Notes: generated by a model not told the origin, from the letters alone. Shown: positions 12,596 through 23,840, counted from the first letter of the stretch. The stretch: 64,000 bases of DNA from Hyaloscypha bicolor E (GCF_002865645.1 NW_020194619.1:1896442-1960441); one strand, 5' to 3'. A program made the numbers and translations.

Positions 12596-13149
12596 CGTGG
12601 CCCATGGGGGCCAATGTCTCACCAACTCACCGAGATTGTGGAGAGTGAAGGTTGCTGGGGTGGTTGGCCCCAATTAACCTGCTTTTCGTTTTCCGAAGGG
12701 ATACAAGGCTGGTAACGTGGGACGATGGGGAAGGAGCTTGAATGATGTTGTTGCATCCGAGCTGGAAAAGGAAACATAGAAGCTGAGTCCACGTATAGCT
12801 CGGGGTGCTGGATCAAGACTGAGAGAGGTTCGGAAATGGGAAGTGGCTGGGGTGCAGCGCTCGGAAATAGCGGCTGCGATCCATGGTCAGCCACTCAGCA
12901 GGAAAACCCGGGCCCGACCTGTCTCCACCACCCCTGCGCCGTCCTCGGAAATGTGTTCAAGATTGACCTCCCCCATTCCTGTTTCTCCACTGGGAGACGG
13001 GCTTTGGAGGCAAATCACTTGTTTGCATCCTGAATAAAAGAGCTCCATGGACGACGAGATGACAGCTATTACGATTGACTCACTGGATACTGCCAGCATC
13101 ACTAATTTCCCCTCCTACTCAAATCCAGGATAACATCGAAAGCGCAAGC
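12596..13149. promoter_or_regulatory. Divergent promoter region between regulator and aldo-keto reductase
   Basis: A 554-base interval from which the Zn2Cys6 gene is read leftwards and the aldo-keto reductase rightwards. It would serve as a shared promoter if the 12595 start is right. I could not pick out a convincing CGG-type palindrome, so this is a positional call only. Part of it may instead be a 5' exon of the regulator. Confidence 0.35.
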
Positions 13150-14183
13150 ATGGCGCTCAACCGTACCTTCACACTCAATACCGGGGCAAAGATACCGGCG
13201 GTGGGCTTTGGGACATGGCAAGCTGCTCCGCATGAGGTTGAGAAAGCAGTCGAGATCGCTTTGAAGTCCGGATACCGCCACATCGACTGCGCAGCCATCT
13301 ACCGCAACGAGAACGAAGTAGGCATGGGCATAAAGAAGAGTGGTGTCAAGCGCGATGAAATCTTCGTTACTGGGAAGCTGTGGAACACGAAGCACAGGCC
13401 CGAAGATGTTGAGAGTGCGTTGGACAAGAGTCTCGCTGATTTGGGGACTGACTATGTTGATCTATTCCTGATGCACTGGCCTTGGTAAGATTTTCCGTTG
13501 CTGTCGCCATCATTGATTGTCCATTGCTAACGAATGTTGCTTTCAGTGCGTTCGCCCCAGGAGACAAGTTTTCCCCCCTCGATGCCAATGGAGTATTTCG
13601 ATTGGACGACGTTGATGTCTCGGTGACCTGGAAGGCAATGGAAGCGCTACTCAAGACCAAAAAAGTGCGTGCGATTGGAGTCTCGAATTTCAACATCCGC
13701 CGGCTCGAGTCGCTATTGTCAACCTGCTCTGTCATTCCCGCCGCCAATCAAGTCGAAAAACACCCATATCTTCAACAACCCGAGCTCGCCGAATTCTGCA
13801 AGAAGAAGGGAATTTTGATTGAGGCGTATTCTCCACTTGGGAACAACCAGACCGGTGAGCCAAGGACAGTTGATGATGCAAAGGTACACGAAGTAGCAAA
13901 ACGTCTTGGTAAGGATCCAGGACAAGTCCTCGTGAGCTGGGGAGTACAAACTGGACATGTTGTATTGCCAAAATCCGTGACGGCATGAAGGATTGCCAGT
14001 AATTTTCAAGATTTTGAAATCCCGGCGGAAGAGATGGCCGAGTTGAATGCACTTGAGCATCACAAGCGCTTCAACTTCCCCATGCGATGGGGATTCGATA
14101 TCTTTGACGAGGCTGGTGAAGAGGTAGTAAGGGAGGCTGCCAGGGTTGCAGGGGAAGAGAATAAGACGAAGTTTGTCGTGTAA
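13150..14183 (+). CDS. Aldo-keto reductase with an in-frame stop codon near the C-terminus
   Basis: Exons 13150-13484 and 13547 onward, with a 62-nt GT-AG intron placed just after the catalytic His in HWP. The tetrad is complete: Asp about 46, Tyr about 51, Lys about 76, His about 109, on the usual (beta/alpha)8 AKR scaffold, with IGVSNFN and N-Q-V-E-K-H-P-Y also readable. Family members reduce aldehydes and ketones with NADPH. The frame meets TGA at 13986-13988, giving 258 residues. Reading past it, the family sequence continues ([22 protein letters not shown]) for 64 more codons to TAA at 14181-14183, for a normal 323 residues. The stop lies inside the cofactor-binding segment (LPKSVT..RI.N), so a truncated product should be inactive. 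The gene sits in a plausible cluster with the regulator and the NRPS-like enzyme. Confidence 0.85.
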
Positions 14184-14524
14184 ATCAATACTGGCATTGG
14201 AGGCGCATCTAGAAAAGAGATCTTACCAACCCAAATCATCTCTATCGGTGGACCTTCAAGACTGGTTGTGAATTTCTGCGGGAACGAAATTCTGCGCTGT
14301 TTCGACCCGTCTGTTTCGACCCGTCAGTTTGACAATACATGATTTGCAGACAATGGCCTCAAGAGGCCCCAACGCCAAATATCTGCTTCGTCAATTCTGA
14401 CAATTCTCGAAAGTCAGATCACGACGACCGAGCATCTGCTATGAGGTCTTACTCATTCCTCCCTACCGAAACCTTCCTAGTAATGAATTCCACTTAACAT
14501 ACATTGGTTCTAACACACTTTAAG
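14184..14524. other. Intergenic, no gene seen
   Basis: A 3' flank of the aldo-keto reductase leading into the transporter relic. The first few hundred bases expected of an intact transporter gene are not recognisable here. It has two near-identical short tandem stretches (tctgtttcgacccgt type) at about 14300-14325 and nothing else of note. Confidence 0.4.
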
Positions 14525-15117
14525 ATGGCTCTACGTGATCGAAGGAGCCGGCACCATGGTCGTCGGCCTCATCGCCTTCCTCCTACTCCCTACTTCCCCC
14601 GTGGCTCACTGAACAAGAGCAACGCCTCGCCGAATGGCACATCGCCGACTCCGTAAATGGGGAACTTGGTGAGGCATTTCCCATGAGCAAGGACTCTTGG
14701 ATACCCTAATTGACATCAAAGTCTGGGCGCTATTCTGCGTCCAGGTCTGTCTCCCCTCCTCGCAAACGTAGACCTGCTTCTTTCCCAGAATCGTGCAAAC
14801 CTTCGAGTGCGGCAAGATTCGCTCTCTCTCCTCTCGACTTCTCCAGTCTACATCTTCGAGTTCTTCACCACGTTGGGAAATTCAGTGATCGCACAGAGGA
14901 CCGGTCTAAGAGCAGTCCTCATTAAGTTGCCCCTAACCCTTGCCATCGTCGGCAACGCAATGGTCATCGCCTCCCACTTGACAGCCGCCCGCTATACAGG
15001 CATGTTCCTCATGTGCGCGGGGTCCTTCTCCGCCTTCAACGTGCCTGAGGCATGGGTCGGGAGTACCGTCCCCAGAACGTGGACGAAGAGAGTGATTACT
15101 TACGCGTTGGTTAAGTA
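14525..15117 (+). pseudogene. MFS transporter fragment, truncated by an inserted element
   Basis: The plus strand reads as pieces of a fungal anion:cation symporter/allantoate-permease type MFS protein in shifting frames: RWLYVIEGAGTMVVGLIAF (about 14525), then after a one-base shift WLTEQEQRLAEWHIADS, then DTLIDIKVWALFCVQ, and finally FFTTLGNSVIAQRTGLRA through TWTKRVITYALV at about 14865-15112. Several stops and shifts separate them. The N-terminal half is missing. The last helix that should follow the VITYALV motif is cut exactly where the 0.6 kb inverted-repeat element begins, so that insertion disrupted the gene. Its place next to the reductase and regulator suggests it was the exporter of the same locus; this is inference. 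Confidence 0.75.
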
Positions 15118-15125
15118 ATATTTAA

Positions 15126-15731
15126 GGGAAAATGTAAAACGACCCCTACCCCCGCTCCACGCCCCCGGGTGTCGATTGGGGGCCGGACTGGCCATTAACC
15201 CAAGGTAGAGGCGCTCGAACAGGAACGCCAAAAATCTAGCTTTATCTTTGATTTAATTTAATTTAATAAGGAATTAATAGAATTTAATACTTTATTTTAT
15301 TTTATTATAGCACTAATTAAGGGCTATCCAAATATGAACTTTTTATAAATATAAATTAGTAATAGTTCTTTAAATTAAAGAAGTTAAAATAAAAATATTT
15401 TATAACTAAAAGGCAAGCTTAAGAAAGCCTAGAAATTTAGCGAATAAGTTCTTAAAACTGGACATGAGAGCCCTAGCCTAATTTATAAGGCATATAAGGC
15501 CTAAAACTAGAACTTAATGAATTAGTATATAAAGTTCTTTAAATTAAAATTCTATTTTAAGGACTCTTTTTATTATAAGTTGAGAAGCACGCAATTATAT
15601 TATAAGCCTTATAACATACTAGCTTATACTTATATTGAAAATATAAAGAGCTTGATTAGCCGATTCCAAATCGTTAATAACCTAGTCCCAATCGACTACC
15701 CGCCAAGGGGGGTGTCGTTTTGCATTTTCTC
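15126..15731. mobile_element. 0.6 kb non-autonomous element with terminal inverted repeats (copy 1)
   Basis: The ends are inverted repeats built on (a/t)TGTAAAACGACxCCC at the left and its complement at the right (GGTGTCGTTTTGCAT). A 7 bp direct duplication, atattta, flanks it (15118-15124 and 15732-15738). The interior is AT-rich and non-coding. A second copy in opposite orientation lies at about 53755-54375 and is similar end to end. MITE-like; the superfamily is uncertain, though 7-8 bp duplications would fit hAT. Confidence 0.8.
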
Positions 15732-15738
15732 ATATTTA

Positions 15739-16676
15739 TGAGGCATAATTCTTTTTTCCGAGTAAGGTTGCGCCACAGTAAGTTAGGGGTAGGATCGCGC
15801 TGAGTACTTTTGCTTTGGGAGGAGTTTATTTTGCTGTAGCTTTGGGCGTTTTTCTGAGCCTTCTGAGGCACTTGAATTGAATGTAAAATTATCGCCTAAA
15901 AGCATACGCTGCCAAACGCCCCCTCCCCCATTCGACTAGCGTGTGGCGCCCCAGCCCTGTAGCAACCCCTGCCCGCCCCAAGCACCGCCTGTAAGGCCTG
16001 TAGAAACCCCCCTAAGATTTGTGAGAGCCTGACAGGCGCCAATATACGCTGCCACTCTGGCAGCGTATTTTTTTTGGGATTTTCCTCGTTCCCACCGAGG
16101 ATTTCTTATTTTCTATAGGGCATATCTCTAGGCTATAGCTATAGGGGTATAAATCCCTTGTTCCCACCGAGCCTCCTTAAAATCCTCGTTCCCACCGAGG
16201 ATTTCTTACAGGCTTCAAATGCCCTAAAGGCCCTGTAGAATCTCTCTCCGGCCCCCCTGTTACGCCAGTCCTAATTAGTCCAAGCCACAAAAAAATACGC
16301 TACGTGGCGCTGGCAGCGTATTATTTCGTAATAAATATAGTTTCTGACCTAGTAAAAGAATCCAATAGCTAATAGCTCAAACCCCCCAACCGCCCAAAAA
16401 AAAACTTCAATAGTCACTTAAATAATAATTATTTAACTACTACAACTCATTTTAATACTAAATAAATTATTTTCCAAAGCTTTTGCTACTTATTAAAATG
16501 CTTATTAAAGAAAATTATTATTTTAAATTCAGGAAGAATTCAATTAAGCTGGCTAAAGCAATAAAGTTTTAAATAATATATATATATATATATATTATCT
16601 CGACTAAAACAAGAAGAAATTAATATACTCGCAGGCATTTCCGCACCCAGTTCGGGCCAGCTCGCTAAGCTCGCTG
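15739..16676. repeat. Hairpin-rich, repeat-bearing non-coding stretch
   Basis: No gene. It contains a perfect 11-bp-arm hairpin at 16044-16068 (ATACGCTGCCA, 3-base loop), a related but imperfect one at about 16293-16321, and a partner sequence at about 15905. It also has three copies of GTTCCCACCGA (16088, 16160, 16188), two of them inside CCTCG..CGAGG hairpins; the 16180-16204 one has 9 bp perfect arms. A TA dinucleotide run lies at about 16578-16597. The repeated ATACGCTGCCA motif suggests ends of small transposons. Confidence 0.55.
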
Positions 16677-19600
16677 GTTGCAGCAAGTCCGACATTGCAG
16701 CAATTCCGATATCGATTTTTAGTCGTTTTTATTATATTAAAAAATAATTATATATCCGATTAAAATATTTTTTTTATATAATTATAGCCCTTACTTAGAC
16801 TAGTAATTGCCTAATAGAGTATTTTTTAATTAAAGCGCATCCGGTTATGGTAATAATTAATTAAGTAAATTATCGGAGCTTACCAAGCGGCCTCGGCATA
16901 ACCTTACATATAAAAATCGCGTGTAATTTACTTCTTAATACCACTCTGTTTCCATCCAAATTATTAAATACGCTACTATACCTAAAGCCATATACCGTAT
17001 AGTAAGAGAAAAGAACGAGGAAGTGGTTTAGAGGCTCAAAAAACTCCTATAGTATAAGACGGTTTAGTATATAGTACAGGAGAAGCGGATAAAGGAGGCT
17101 ATATATACTTGGAAGAACCCTGCGGAAACCGAAATTACGAACCTATAAACCTCTACCTCTATATTTGATATGCCTTACTTAATATATTTTAATTAATATA
17201 AGGGGTCCAAGCTTCTTTTAGAGAATAGAGGGTATAATATACGGTTAAATGAGGCCCAGGAAGCAAGCTTGATATATTATATAGATATATATATTGAGAG
17301 GAATTATTCTTTATAATATAATATGGTTACTACGGCAGCTATATTAATTTTGAAGGCTACAGGTTAAATACTCTCTCCTGCAGACCGAATTAGAGATATA
17401 TAGGCCCTTTATTAGATAGAAAAACAGAGGAAATTAGGCTAGTATTATATAGTTTATACTAAGCCTATAGACTATAAAAGAAAGGACGCTCTTATTCCCG
17501 AAATTATTATAAAGTACTTTAATAATCTAAAGGCCATAAAAGAGAAGTATAATATTTACGAGAGTAATTAATATAATATAGACAAGATTGGATTCCGGAT
17601 AGGATATATATAAAGTACTATTATAATTACTTATAAGAATATAAAGTATATAAGTAAAAAACTATTCTATTAAAAATGCCCTTAAAAATATAACTATATT
17701 AACTAAGTTTAAATATTTATAAAGGATCCTATATAAAGAGAGCTAGTTATAGCTATAGAATATATATTTACTAGTTTCTAGAAGCTTAATTTATTTATTA
17801 TTATACTAGATAGTATATTTATATAGAAGTATTTTAATAATAATCTAGCCCTAAATATTAAAATTATAACCTCTAAAAATAGATATATAAATAACGAGCT
17901 AGCCTATAAGTAGCTATAGTATTTCTATTACTAGACTAAGTTATAAGTTAAGGGCAGATATTGCCTTCTAATATTTAATAAATACGGAAATTATATAATA
18001 TACGAATTTATTTAAGCTATAAAGTCTTTGAATATTATCTGTTTCTATCTAATTATATACTTTATATACCTATATTAACTATTAGATATTATATATTTCT
18101 AGTAGGAGAAATACTAGTATTTAAGAGTAATTAAAGACAAGATTTATAAAAGTAGAAATAACTTTACGAAAATGACTTTCTTATAGTACTATAAGTAAAT
18201 TAGAACTCTAACTTTTATTAAAAAGAATATATATTTAGCTTTTATAAAAACTAGTATTTATCTATTTAATTCCGATATGGTTTTAAAGGCTCTTAAGAAG
18301 CAAATAGCCAAGAAACTAGGTAATAAGAGTACTAGAGGATATATTTATAATTATAGTAAGACTAATCTATTACTTGGAATTCGTATATCTTTATCTAATA
18401 AATTATAACTTTAAGTAAAGCCTAGGGAATTAATAATATAGAAGGAATAGCCCAAATTACATAATACCCCTGAATTCCTAAGCAAGCTTAATAAGGATAA
18501 TAAAGACGATTTGGAGCTTCTATTACTTTCTAGGGCTTTGGAAATCGAAAACGAGATTGGAAATACTATAGATAATCTAGTAGAACCCTTTTCTAAAGCT
18601 AGGCTTACTAATTATGGCAAGGAGAACTCAGGAATTCGCAGACTAGATAATCGGTAGTATACCAGAACCCCCTTTTTCCAGATACCCTATAGAGTAAAGG
18701 GTATATATAAGTATATTATCTTTTTAGAAAAGTATAAAGATAAGATATTCTTATCTTCTAGATAATTATCTAATTATAAGTTCAGGAAAAGAGCCCAGAT
18801 TAAGGCTAATTTGGGTATAATTATATGCGAGAACCTTACTAAGAAGAATAAAGAGAGTATATAGTGTGGGAGGGAAACTGCGATAAGACAAAAACCCACA
18901 TAAAGTATACTAGAGCGCAAAACGTGACTTGATAGCAAAACAACAAATCAAAAGCGTAAATAGTAAAGCATAAATAGTATATAGTGTGTAAAAGCTTAAT
19001 TAATTGAATACTCATAAAGGATTATTCTCTAAGTCTATAGAAAAACCAGCTTTCTTATGTAATTTCCGCAAGTCACGTGCAAAAGGCCGCGGCCTTTGCC
19101 ATGTGACCTAAACCTCAAAACCGCCAAAACAACATGATTTTCGACGAGTACGGCCTGCCGTACCACAATAGGCTAAGTCTTTTCCTTTTATAGATAAAGA
19201 GAATCTTTAGAAGTATATAAAGCTACTAAAGAGAGGCCGAGTTATCTTATCTGGGAATGGTTTATATTAAATTAAGGCTTGTAAGGAGTAAGAGGAAGAG
19301 GAGGATACTTTAACTAAAGCTCAGAAGAAGCTTAAGAGGGCTAAATACTGCTATTAAGCTGAACTTAATAGGATTAAAAAAGAGAGGAAAGGGGAAGAGG
19401 ATATTACTCGCAAGGAGTAGGAGAAGCTTGAAAAGGCTATAAGAAGAGAATAAGAGAGAGCTGAAAGGGATAAGAGAAAGAGAATAGAAGAAGAAGTAAA
19501 GAAGGCTAGAAGACAGGAGTTACTTGCTTAGGGAAAGAAGCCTAGGGAGAGAAAGTACAAGATTAATACTATTAATACCCAAAGTACGGAAACTAGTATA

Positions 19601-19914
19601 CAGGCTAGTATATAATATTAATAGGAGGCTAAAGGAACTAATACTATACAAAATAGAGAGTAATTCCTATACTTGATTCTTAATATATAGTAAAAGTAAA
19701 TATAATATAATAATTTAACCCTAAAAATTAATACTTATCTCCGTATTACAAAGGCTAAAACAGGTCGTATAAGGCCCATATTATATTATTTTAATAGGCT
19801 AATTAAGCTCTATAATAATATAAATTTTTTATTACGATATCTTATATGGTTATATTAATATTTAATTAATTATATAAAATGTCGGAGTTAGTAGTATATC
19901 GGAGTTACTATAAC
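16677..19914 (+). mobile_element. Decayed Fot1/pogo-type (Tc1/mariner) DNA transposon
   Basis: The ends carry a 36 bp inverted repeat (16677-16712 and 19879-19914) made of two tandem units of the form AGxAAxTCCGAYAT, mismatched mostly by transitions. On the plus strand a transposase is readable through many stops: YNIDKIGFRIG at about 17575 (the DDE_1 signature, with its D-E pair damaged), the segment around 18060-18250, and a Lys/Glu-rich coiled-coil tail at about 19250-19560, which is typical of pogo transposases. Base changes are those of RIP. A 303 bp solo LTR sits inside at 18865-19167. It is non-functional. No clean TA duplication could be read at the ends. Confidence 0.7.
18865..19167. 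mobile_element. Solo LTR inserted in the pogo-type relic
   Basis: This 303 bp stretch begins TGTGG and ends CCACA, and is flanked by a 4 bp duplication, atag (18861-18864 and 19168-19171). Its base composition is close to the gene regions and CpA/CpG are kept, unlike the RIP-scarred DNA on both sides. It interrupts the transposase coding region between the catalytic part and the Lys-rich tail. These traits fit a solo LTR left by recombination of a retrotransposon that arrived after the host element was mutated. Confidence 0.7.
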
Positions 19915-21534
19915 TAATAAGCATAGCAAGGTGGCCCAAATAGGGTAAGGATTAGCCGACGAGTATTAAGGTACTAATTAGTATACGAAAAAATTAATTA
20001 GATTAATTAATTAATTCATGAATATTTATAAATAGTATAAATAGAATTTAATTAATATAATACTTATATAATTTGATTAGATTAGAATAATTAATTATAA
20101 TTATTTATAAATATCTTGATTTATATATATATAACTATAGTATGTAATAGTCTAGCCTAATTAAGTAAGGTTCTTGCTCTAGTACTGCCTTAGGGAGCTT
20201 TTCTCTCTAGAAGCAAGGTAGTACTAGAGCCTGATTCTTACCTAATTAGGCTAGCCTGTCACGTGCTGCGGTCACGTGTATATTAATCAAGTTATTTATG
20301 AATATTTATAATTAGCTTAATTAATTCGTAAATAGAATATAATTAATAGCTATTAATCTAATCTAATCTATTCATTTCTTATACTAGTACTAATAAGTAA
20401 GTACTTTATTAGTAAATACTTTAAGATTAGACTAGAGAAGCTATAATATTATAATAATAGCTATTATTAAAGAGAAAGAGTAATAATTTATTAATTTTTG
20501 TAATATATAGTAAAATAATAAAACATTATCTTATAAGTAATTCTAGCTATACTATTAGATTAAAATAAATATAAAGTTATTAGAATATTAAAAATACTAT
20601 AAAGTATTATAATAGAGACTTTGATTTTATAATTATATAATGCAATCAAGTAACCTCCGAATGTTTATATAGTCCACAGTCTGCTTACATTACCCCTCTC
20701 TCTTCCTTAGTTCTTAGAAATAAACCAACCTTTACTTTCTATTTTCACGTCTCACTCGTATACTGTAATCCCATACTGTGGAAGCCCATTCAACTCTCTA
20801 TATATTACTACTTGTTTTATATCACCATAACAGTATTAATATATAAAAGGATTTGCAAATATAATAAAGGTATAATTAAAAATCGAATTTTGGGGTGGGC
20901 GGTTGGCTAGTGGATTCTTCTAGGGCCCATACAAATTTGGTGTGGGATGCGTGTGAACGGGTTGCAAATCGAAAAAATACGGTCGCGCAACTTGGGACCG
21001 TAACCTTTCCCGCAACGCCTCAGCGAACCCTTAGCGTGTTTGGGGACTGCCTTTCTTCAGGAAGAATAACAATGTTGAACAGGCGGAAGAGGTGATTGGA
21101 GTGGTGAGATGTAGGTATCTTGTTTGGAAATTGAATGGAGAGCGTGCGTTGATTAGGAGCAACTATGTCCTATTCACCTTACTTCACTCTTAATCTTTAA
21201 CGAGGGTAACTCGAGCCCTATTTCCAAAAGGCATTCCTCGCAGTGCCTAATGTCACCCAAAAATGTTTCAGGCTCATAGTGAGGCAGATTTGCCTAAGTC
21301 TGAAGGGAGTTCTTGATTGGTGATGACCTCGGTCCAGACAGTTTGTTGACTTGTACTGCATGAGTGGCTTGCAGGATGCCAGCGTATCAAAAGCAAAGAA
21401 TCAGTCAGGAATTGAGGCTGTGTAGAGCCTTCTTTACTTTCGTCATTTGATTAAAACTCTCATTGATCTTGTCGTAATACTTGAGCCTGAACAGACCTCA
21501 TTGCGAAGCAAATATTTTGCTACCCTTGGCCAAG
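19915..21534. other. AT-rich to normal transition without a supported gene
   Basis: AT-rich to about 20640, then ordinary composition. Apart from the inverted repeat at 20153-20253 and two CACGTG sites just after it (about 20260-20278), I see no feature. A 66-codon open frame at 20895-21095 has no family resemblance. The last few hundred bases are the likely upstream region of the HeLo-like/ULD gene. Confidence 0.4.
20153..20253. repeat. Inverted repeat, 39 bp arms with 23 bp loop
   Basis: The left arm at 20153-20191 (starting TAGCCTAATTAAGTAAG) pairs with 20215-20253 with a handful of mismatches, several of them transitions. The composition is AT-moderate with kept CTAGTACT core. It could be a miniature element or the fold-back end of a larger decayed one. 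There is no promoter or coding role that I can support. Confidence 0.6.
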
Positions 21535-23518
21535 ATGTCGTTGGGACACTCCCTTGGCGATTTCATCGCGGGAGCAAATATGACGTACCGCCTTATCCGA
21601 GCCTTGTCAGAAACGAAAGGAGCATGTATGGAGTACCAAGAGGCAATGTCAGAGCTTGGTGCTCTACAGCAAACCTTCCTGCAGGTTGGCTACCTGCGAC
21701 CCAGCGATACATTAAGTCAAGCGACGATCAATGCCGCAGCATATATTGTTCTTTCTTCAGTGGAGCTCATCGGGGAATTCCTTCGAAAGACACAGAAATA
21801 TCGCCAGAGATTCTCCCAGGCCCGGACTGGGAATGCGGTTTCTGATAGCTGGCAAAAGATGGGATGGGTGTTGTTCAAAAGAGAGGAGCTGAGGGCTTTG
21901 AAAGACGCTCTGCACTTACGACTGACAAATATTTGGGTTTTGCTCTCGACCGCTGAGATGTAAGAACATTACACAACTTGACCCACAGGCCTTCAAACTG
22001 GCTAACATACAGATGGCAGTCATGGCAAAATCCCGCCCATTGTTGCTCAATTTGAGGGAAAGGGTTCAGAAAAGCCGTCCTATTCCGAGGGCCATGCAAC
22101 AAAAGGCACCGATATTGGAGTTTCGATCTCAAACGATCACAAGTAAAAGGATGGCCAACCTAATACTAAGTCATAATGGCTAATATGTGGACGATAGAAT
22201 TGGCAAATTGCCACCCTCAATCGCTCGATTTGAGGAAACGAAACTGGAACACTCTGTCCATTCCGAGGACCATGCAGTCGAGATTGAACGGCCAAGGATT
22301 GAGAAATTTCCAAGTATTTCTACTGAGACCAGTCAGCCTGTCACAAGTTCGCCTGACCTTGTGACTGTATCTGTGGAGATGAACGACGAAGGTGATCTAC
22401 CAAGCAAAGAAGCCCGCGTCGAAACCACAAAAGATTCGGAACCGGTAGAACATTCCTTGGAAGTTCGAAATGGGACGCCCCCGTCGATTAATGGCGCAAT
22501 GTTTGGGTGGAAGGGACCAAATCCCGAACGCATCGGTCATTCCGCTCAATCTTTACTACCATCGGCATTCACTACCTTCAGATCTTATGCTAAGGTGGAC
22601 GGCAAGTGGGTAATACCAAACGAGGAGCGGAATAGCATGCCCAATGGAGGTCAAAAACCTACCAGAAATTCCGAGGAAGCTTCGCGATCAGAGACACAAA
22701 CTGGTGTCAGGTCTTTAGACAATGTCACGGGAGATCAGTCTTTTCCTCTTCCAGAGCCTAATCGGGAATTCGTCACGGCCTCATCGGAGATAGACTCCAA
22801 CATCTCTCAGAACAACCCAAATATCCAGGCCATTGGTCCTACGACAGGAATCAAGAAGGTTAATGGAGCCAAGCTACTTTCTCAACTTGAGCACTTTCTG
22901 AAGGAAAGTGGTTCTCTTAGATCCGACAAGAAGCCTATCAAATTCAAGGACGCCGTAGGCAGGAAGTTCTCTTTCCCATTTGAGCTTGCGGCTACTTGGG
23001 CTGTGAGTGTCAAATTCACGTCTTGTATGTTATAGACACTAATCGTAGACCAGGGCATGGAAGAACTCATCCGCCAAGCTTTCCAGCATGTAGACGGCCT
23101 TGGGCCACACGTGGCAGAGGGACACTATGATCTTATTGGCCCTAATGGAGAAATAGTTCTCCCCAAGGTTTGGGAAACGACAATCGAGCCTGATTGGGCT
23201 ATTAGTATGCACATGTGGCCTCTGCCAGAGCCCAGAAAACCCTTGCCGCTTGGGCCGCCACCCCCTCCCCCTGGATGGTCTAGACATGGAGGCCCACCAC
23301 GGAGTCGGCATGGTGGGCCCCCGGTCATGGTCAATCTGAGACGTAGTCCACGTAGAAGCAGACACTCTAAGTCGAAAGTTCGAGGCTGGATGAAGAAAGC
23401 CAACAAGCTGTTCAGTACCAAAGATAAATATGGTAAGCTAATCCTTTCAGTACCCCGCTTTGTTTGAGATCGCTAATAAAATGCGAAAGTAGAGTACAGT
23501 GACAGCGATAGCTTTTGA
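21535..23518 (+). CDS. HeLo-like N-terminal plus ubiquitin-like (ULD-type) fungal protein, frame-damaged
   Basis: The ATG at 21535 begins a segment typical of the fungal N-terminal (HeLo-like) domain of STAND/incompatibility proteins (S-L-G-D-F-I-A-G-A-N, ending near L-L-S-T-A-E-M at 21960). Family-like sequence continues only after a shift (NITQLD.. to RPIPRAMQQKAPILEFRSQTI, about 21966-22140), and again in another frame from about 22190. The C-terminal part is intact: about 22920-23230 encodes the ULD-type block (FKDAVGRKFSFPFE, then after a 51-nt intron at 23003-23053 GMEELIRQAFQHV and VWETTIEPDWAI-HMWP), followed by a poly-Pro run and a basic tail. A final 57-nt intron (23433-23489) leads to a short last exon ending EYSDSDSF. 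Either I have missed introns near 21960 and 22140, or two indels make it a pseudogene. No NACHT or NB-ARC ATPase is present. Confidence 0.65.
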
Positions 23519-23540
23519 TCTCGGTCTTCTGTAACAGTAA

Positions 23541-23840
23541 TGTGATGGGGATTTGATTGTTATATGGATTTCGGACCATATATAGGTGTTGGATGCGTGG
23601 GTGGAGGTAAAGAGGGTAGGAAGCTAAATAAGTAGAAGTAATAATCTTAAGACTCTCAGTACTAGTAACGAAATAATACGAATAGTCAAAAATAAGGGGC
23701 TCCAAAGATTAATGTATTAGGAAGGCTAATTATACGTATGGACAGAGATCTTATGCAATCCCTTAAACTAGCGCTAGTATGCCTGGGAAGCAGGATATAT
23801 AACGGTAGTCACGGGACAAGAGAGAAAAAACCCTACTATA
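23541..23840. repeat. Left LTR of the 14.5 kb block
   Basis: This copy keeps more C and G than its partner at 37700-37998 (for example GGATTTGATTG against GGATTTAATTA), so the right copy has been mutated more heavily. It lies 22 bases downstream of the HeLo-like/ULD gene's stop codon. Confidence 0.75.

Noticed and set aside
16677..19914. Coiled-coil protein gene from the Lys/Glu-rich stretch at 19250-19560
   Set aside because: It fits the C-terminal tail of the pogo-type transposase and is full of stops.
23125..23421. Gly/Pro-rich minus-strand frame
   Set aside because: It is the complement of the poly-Pro segment of the ULD-type gene.
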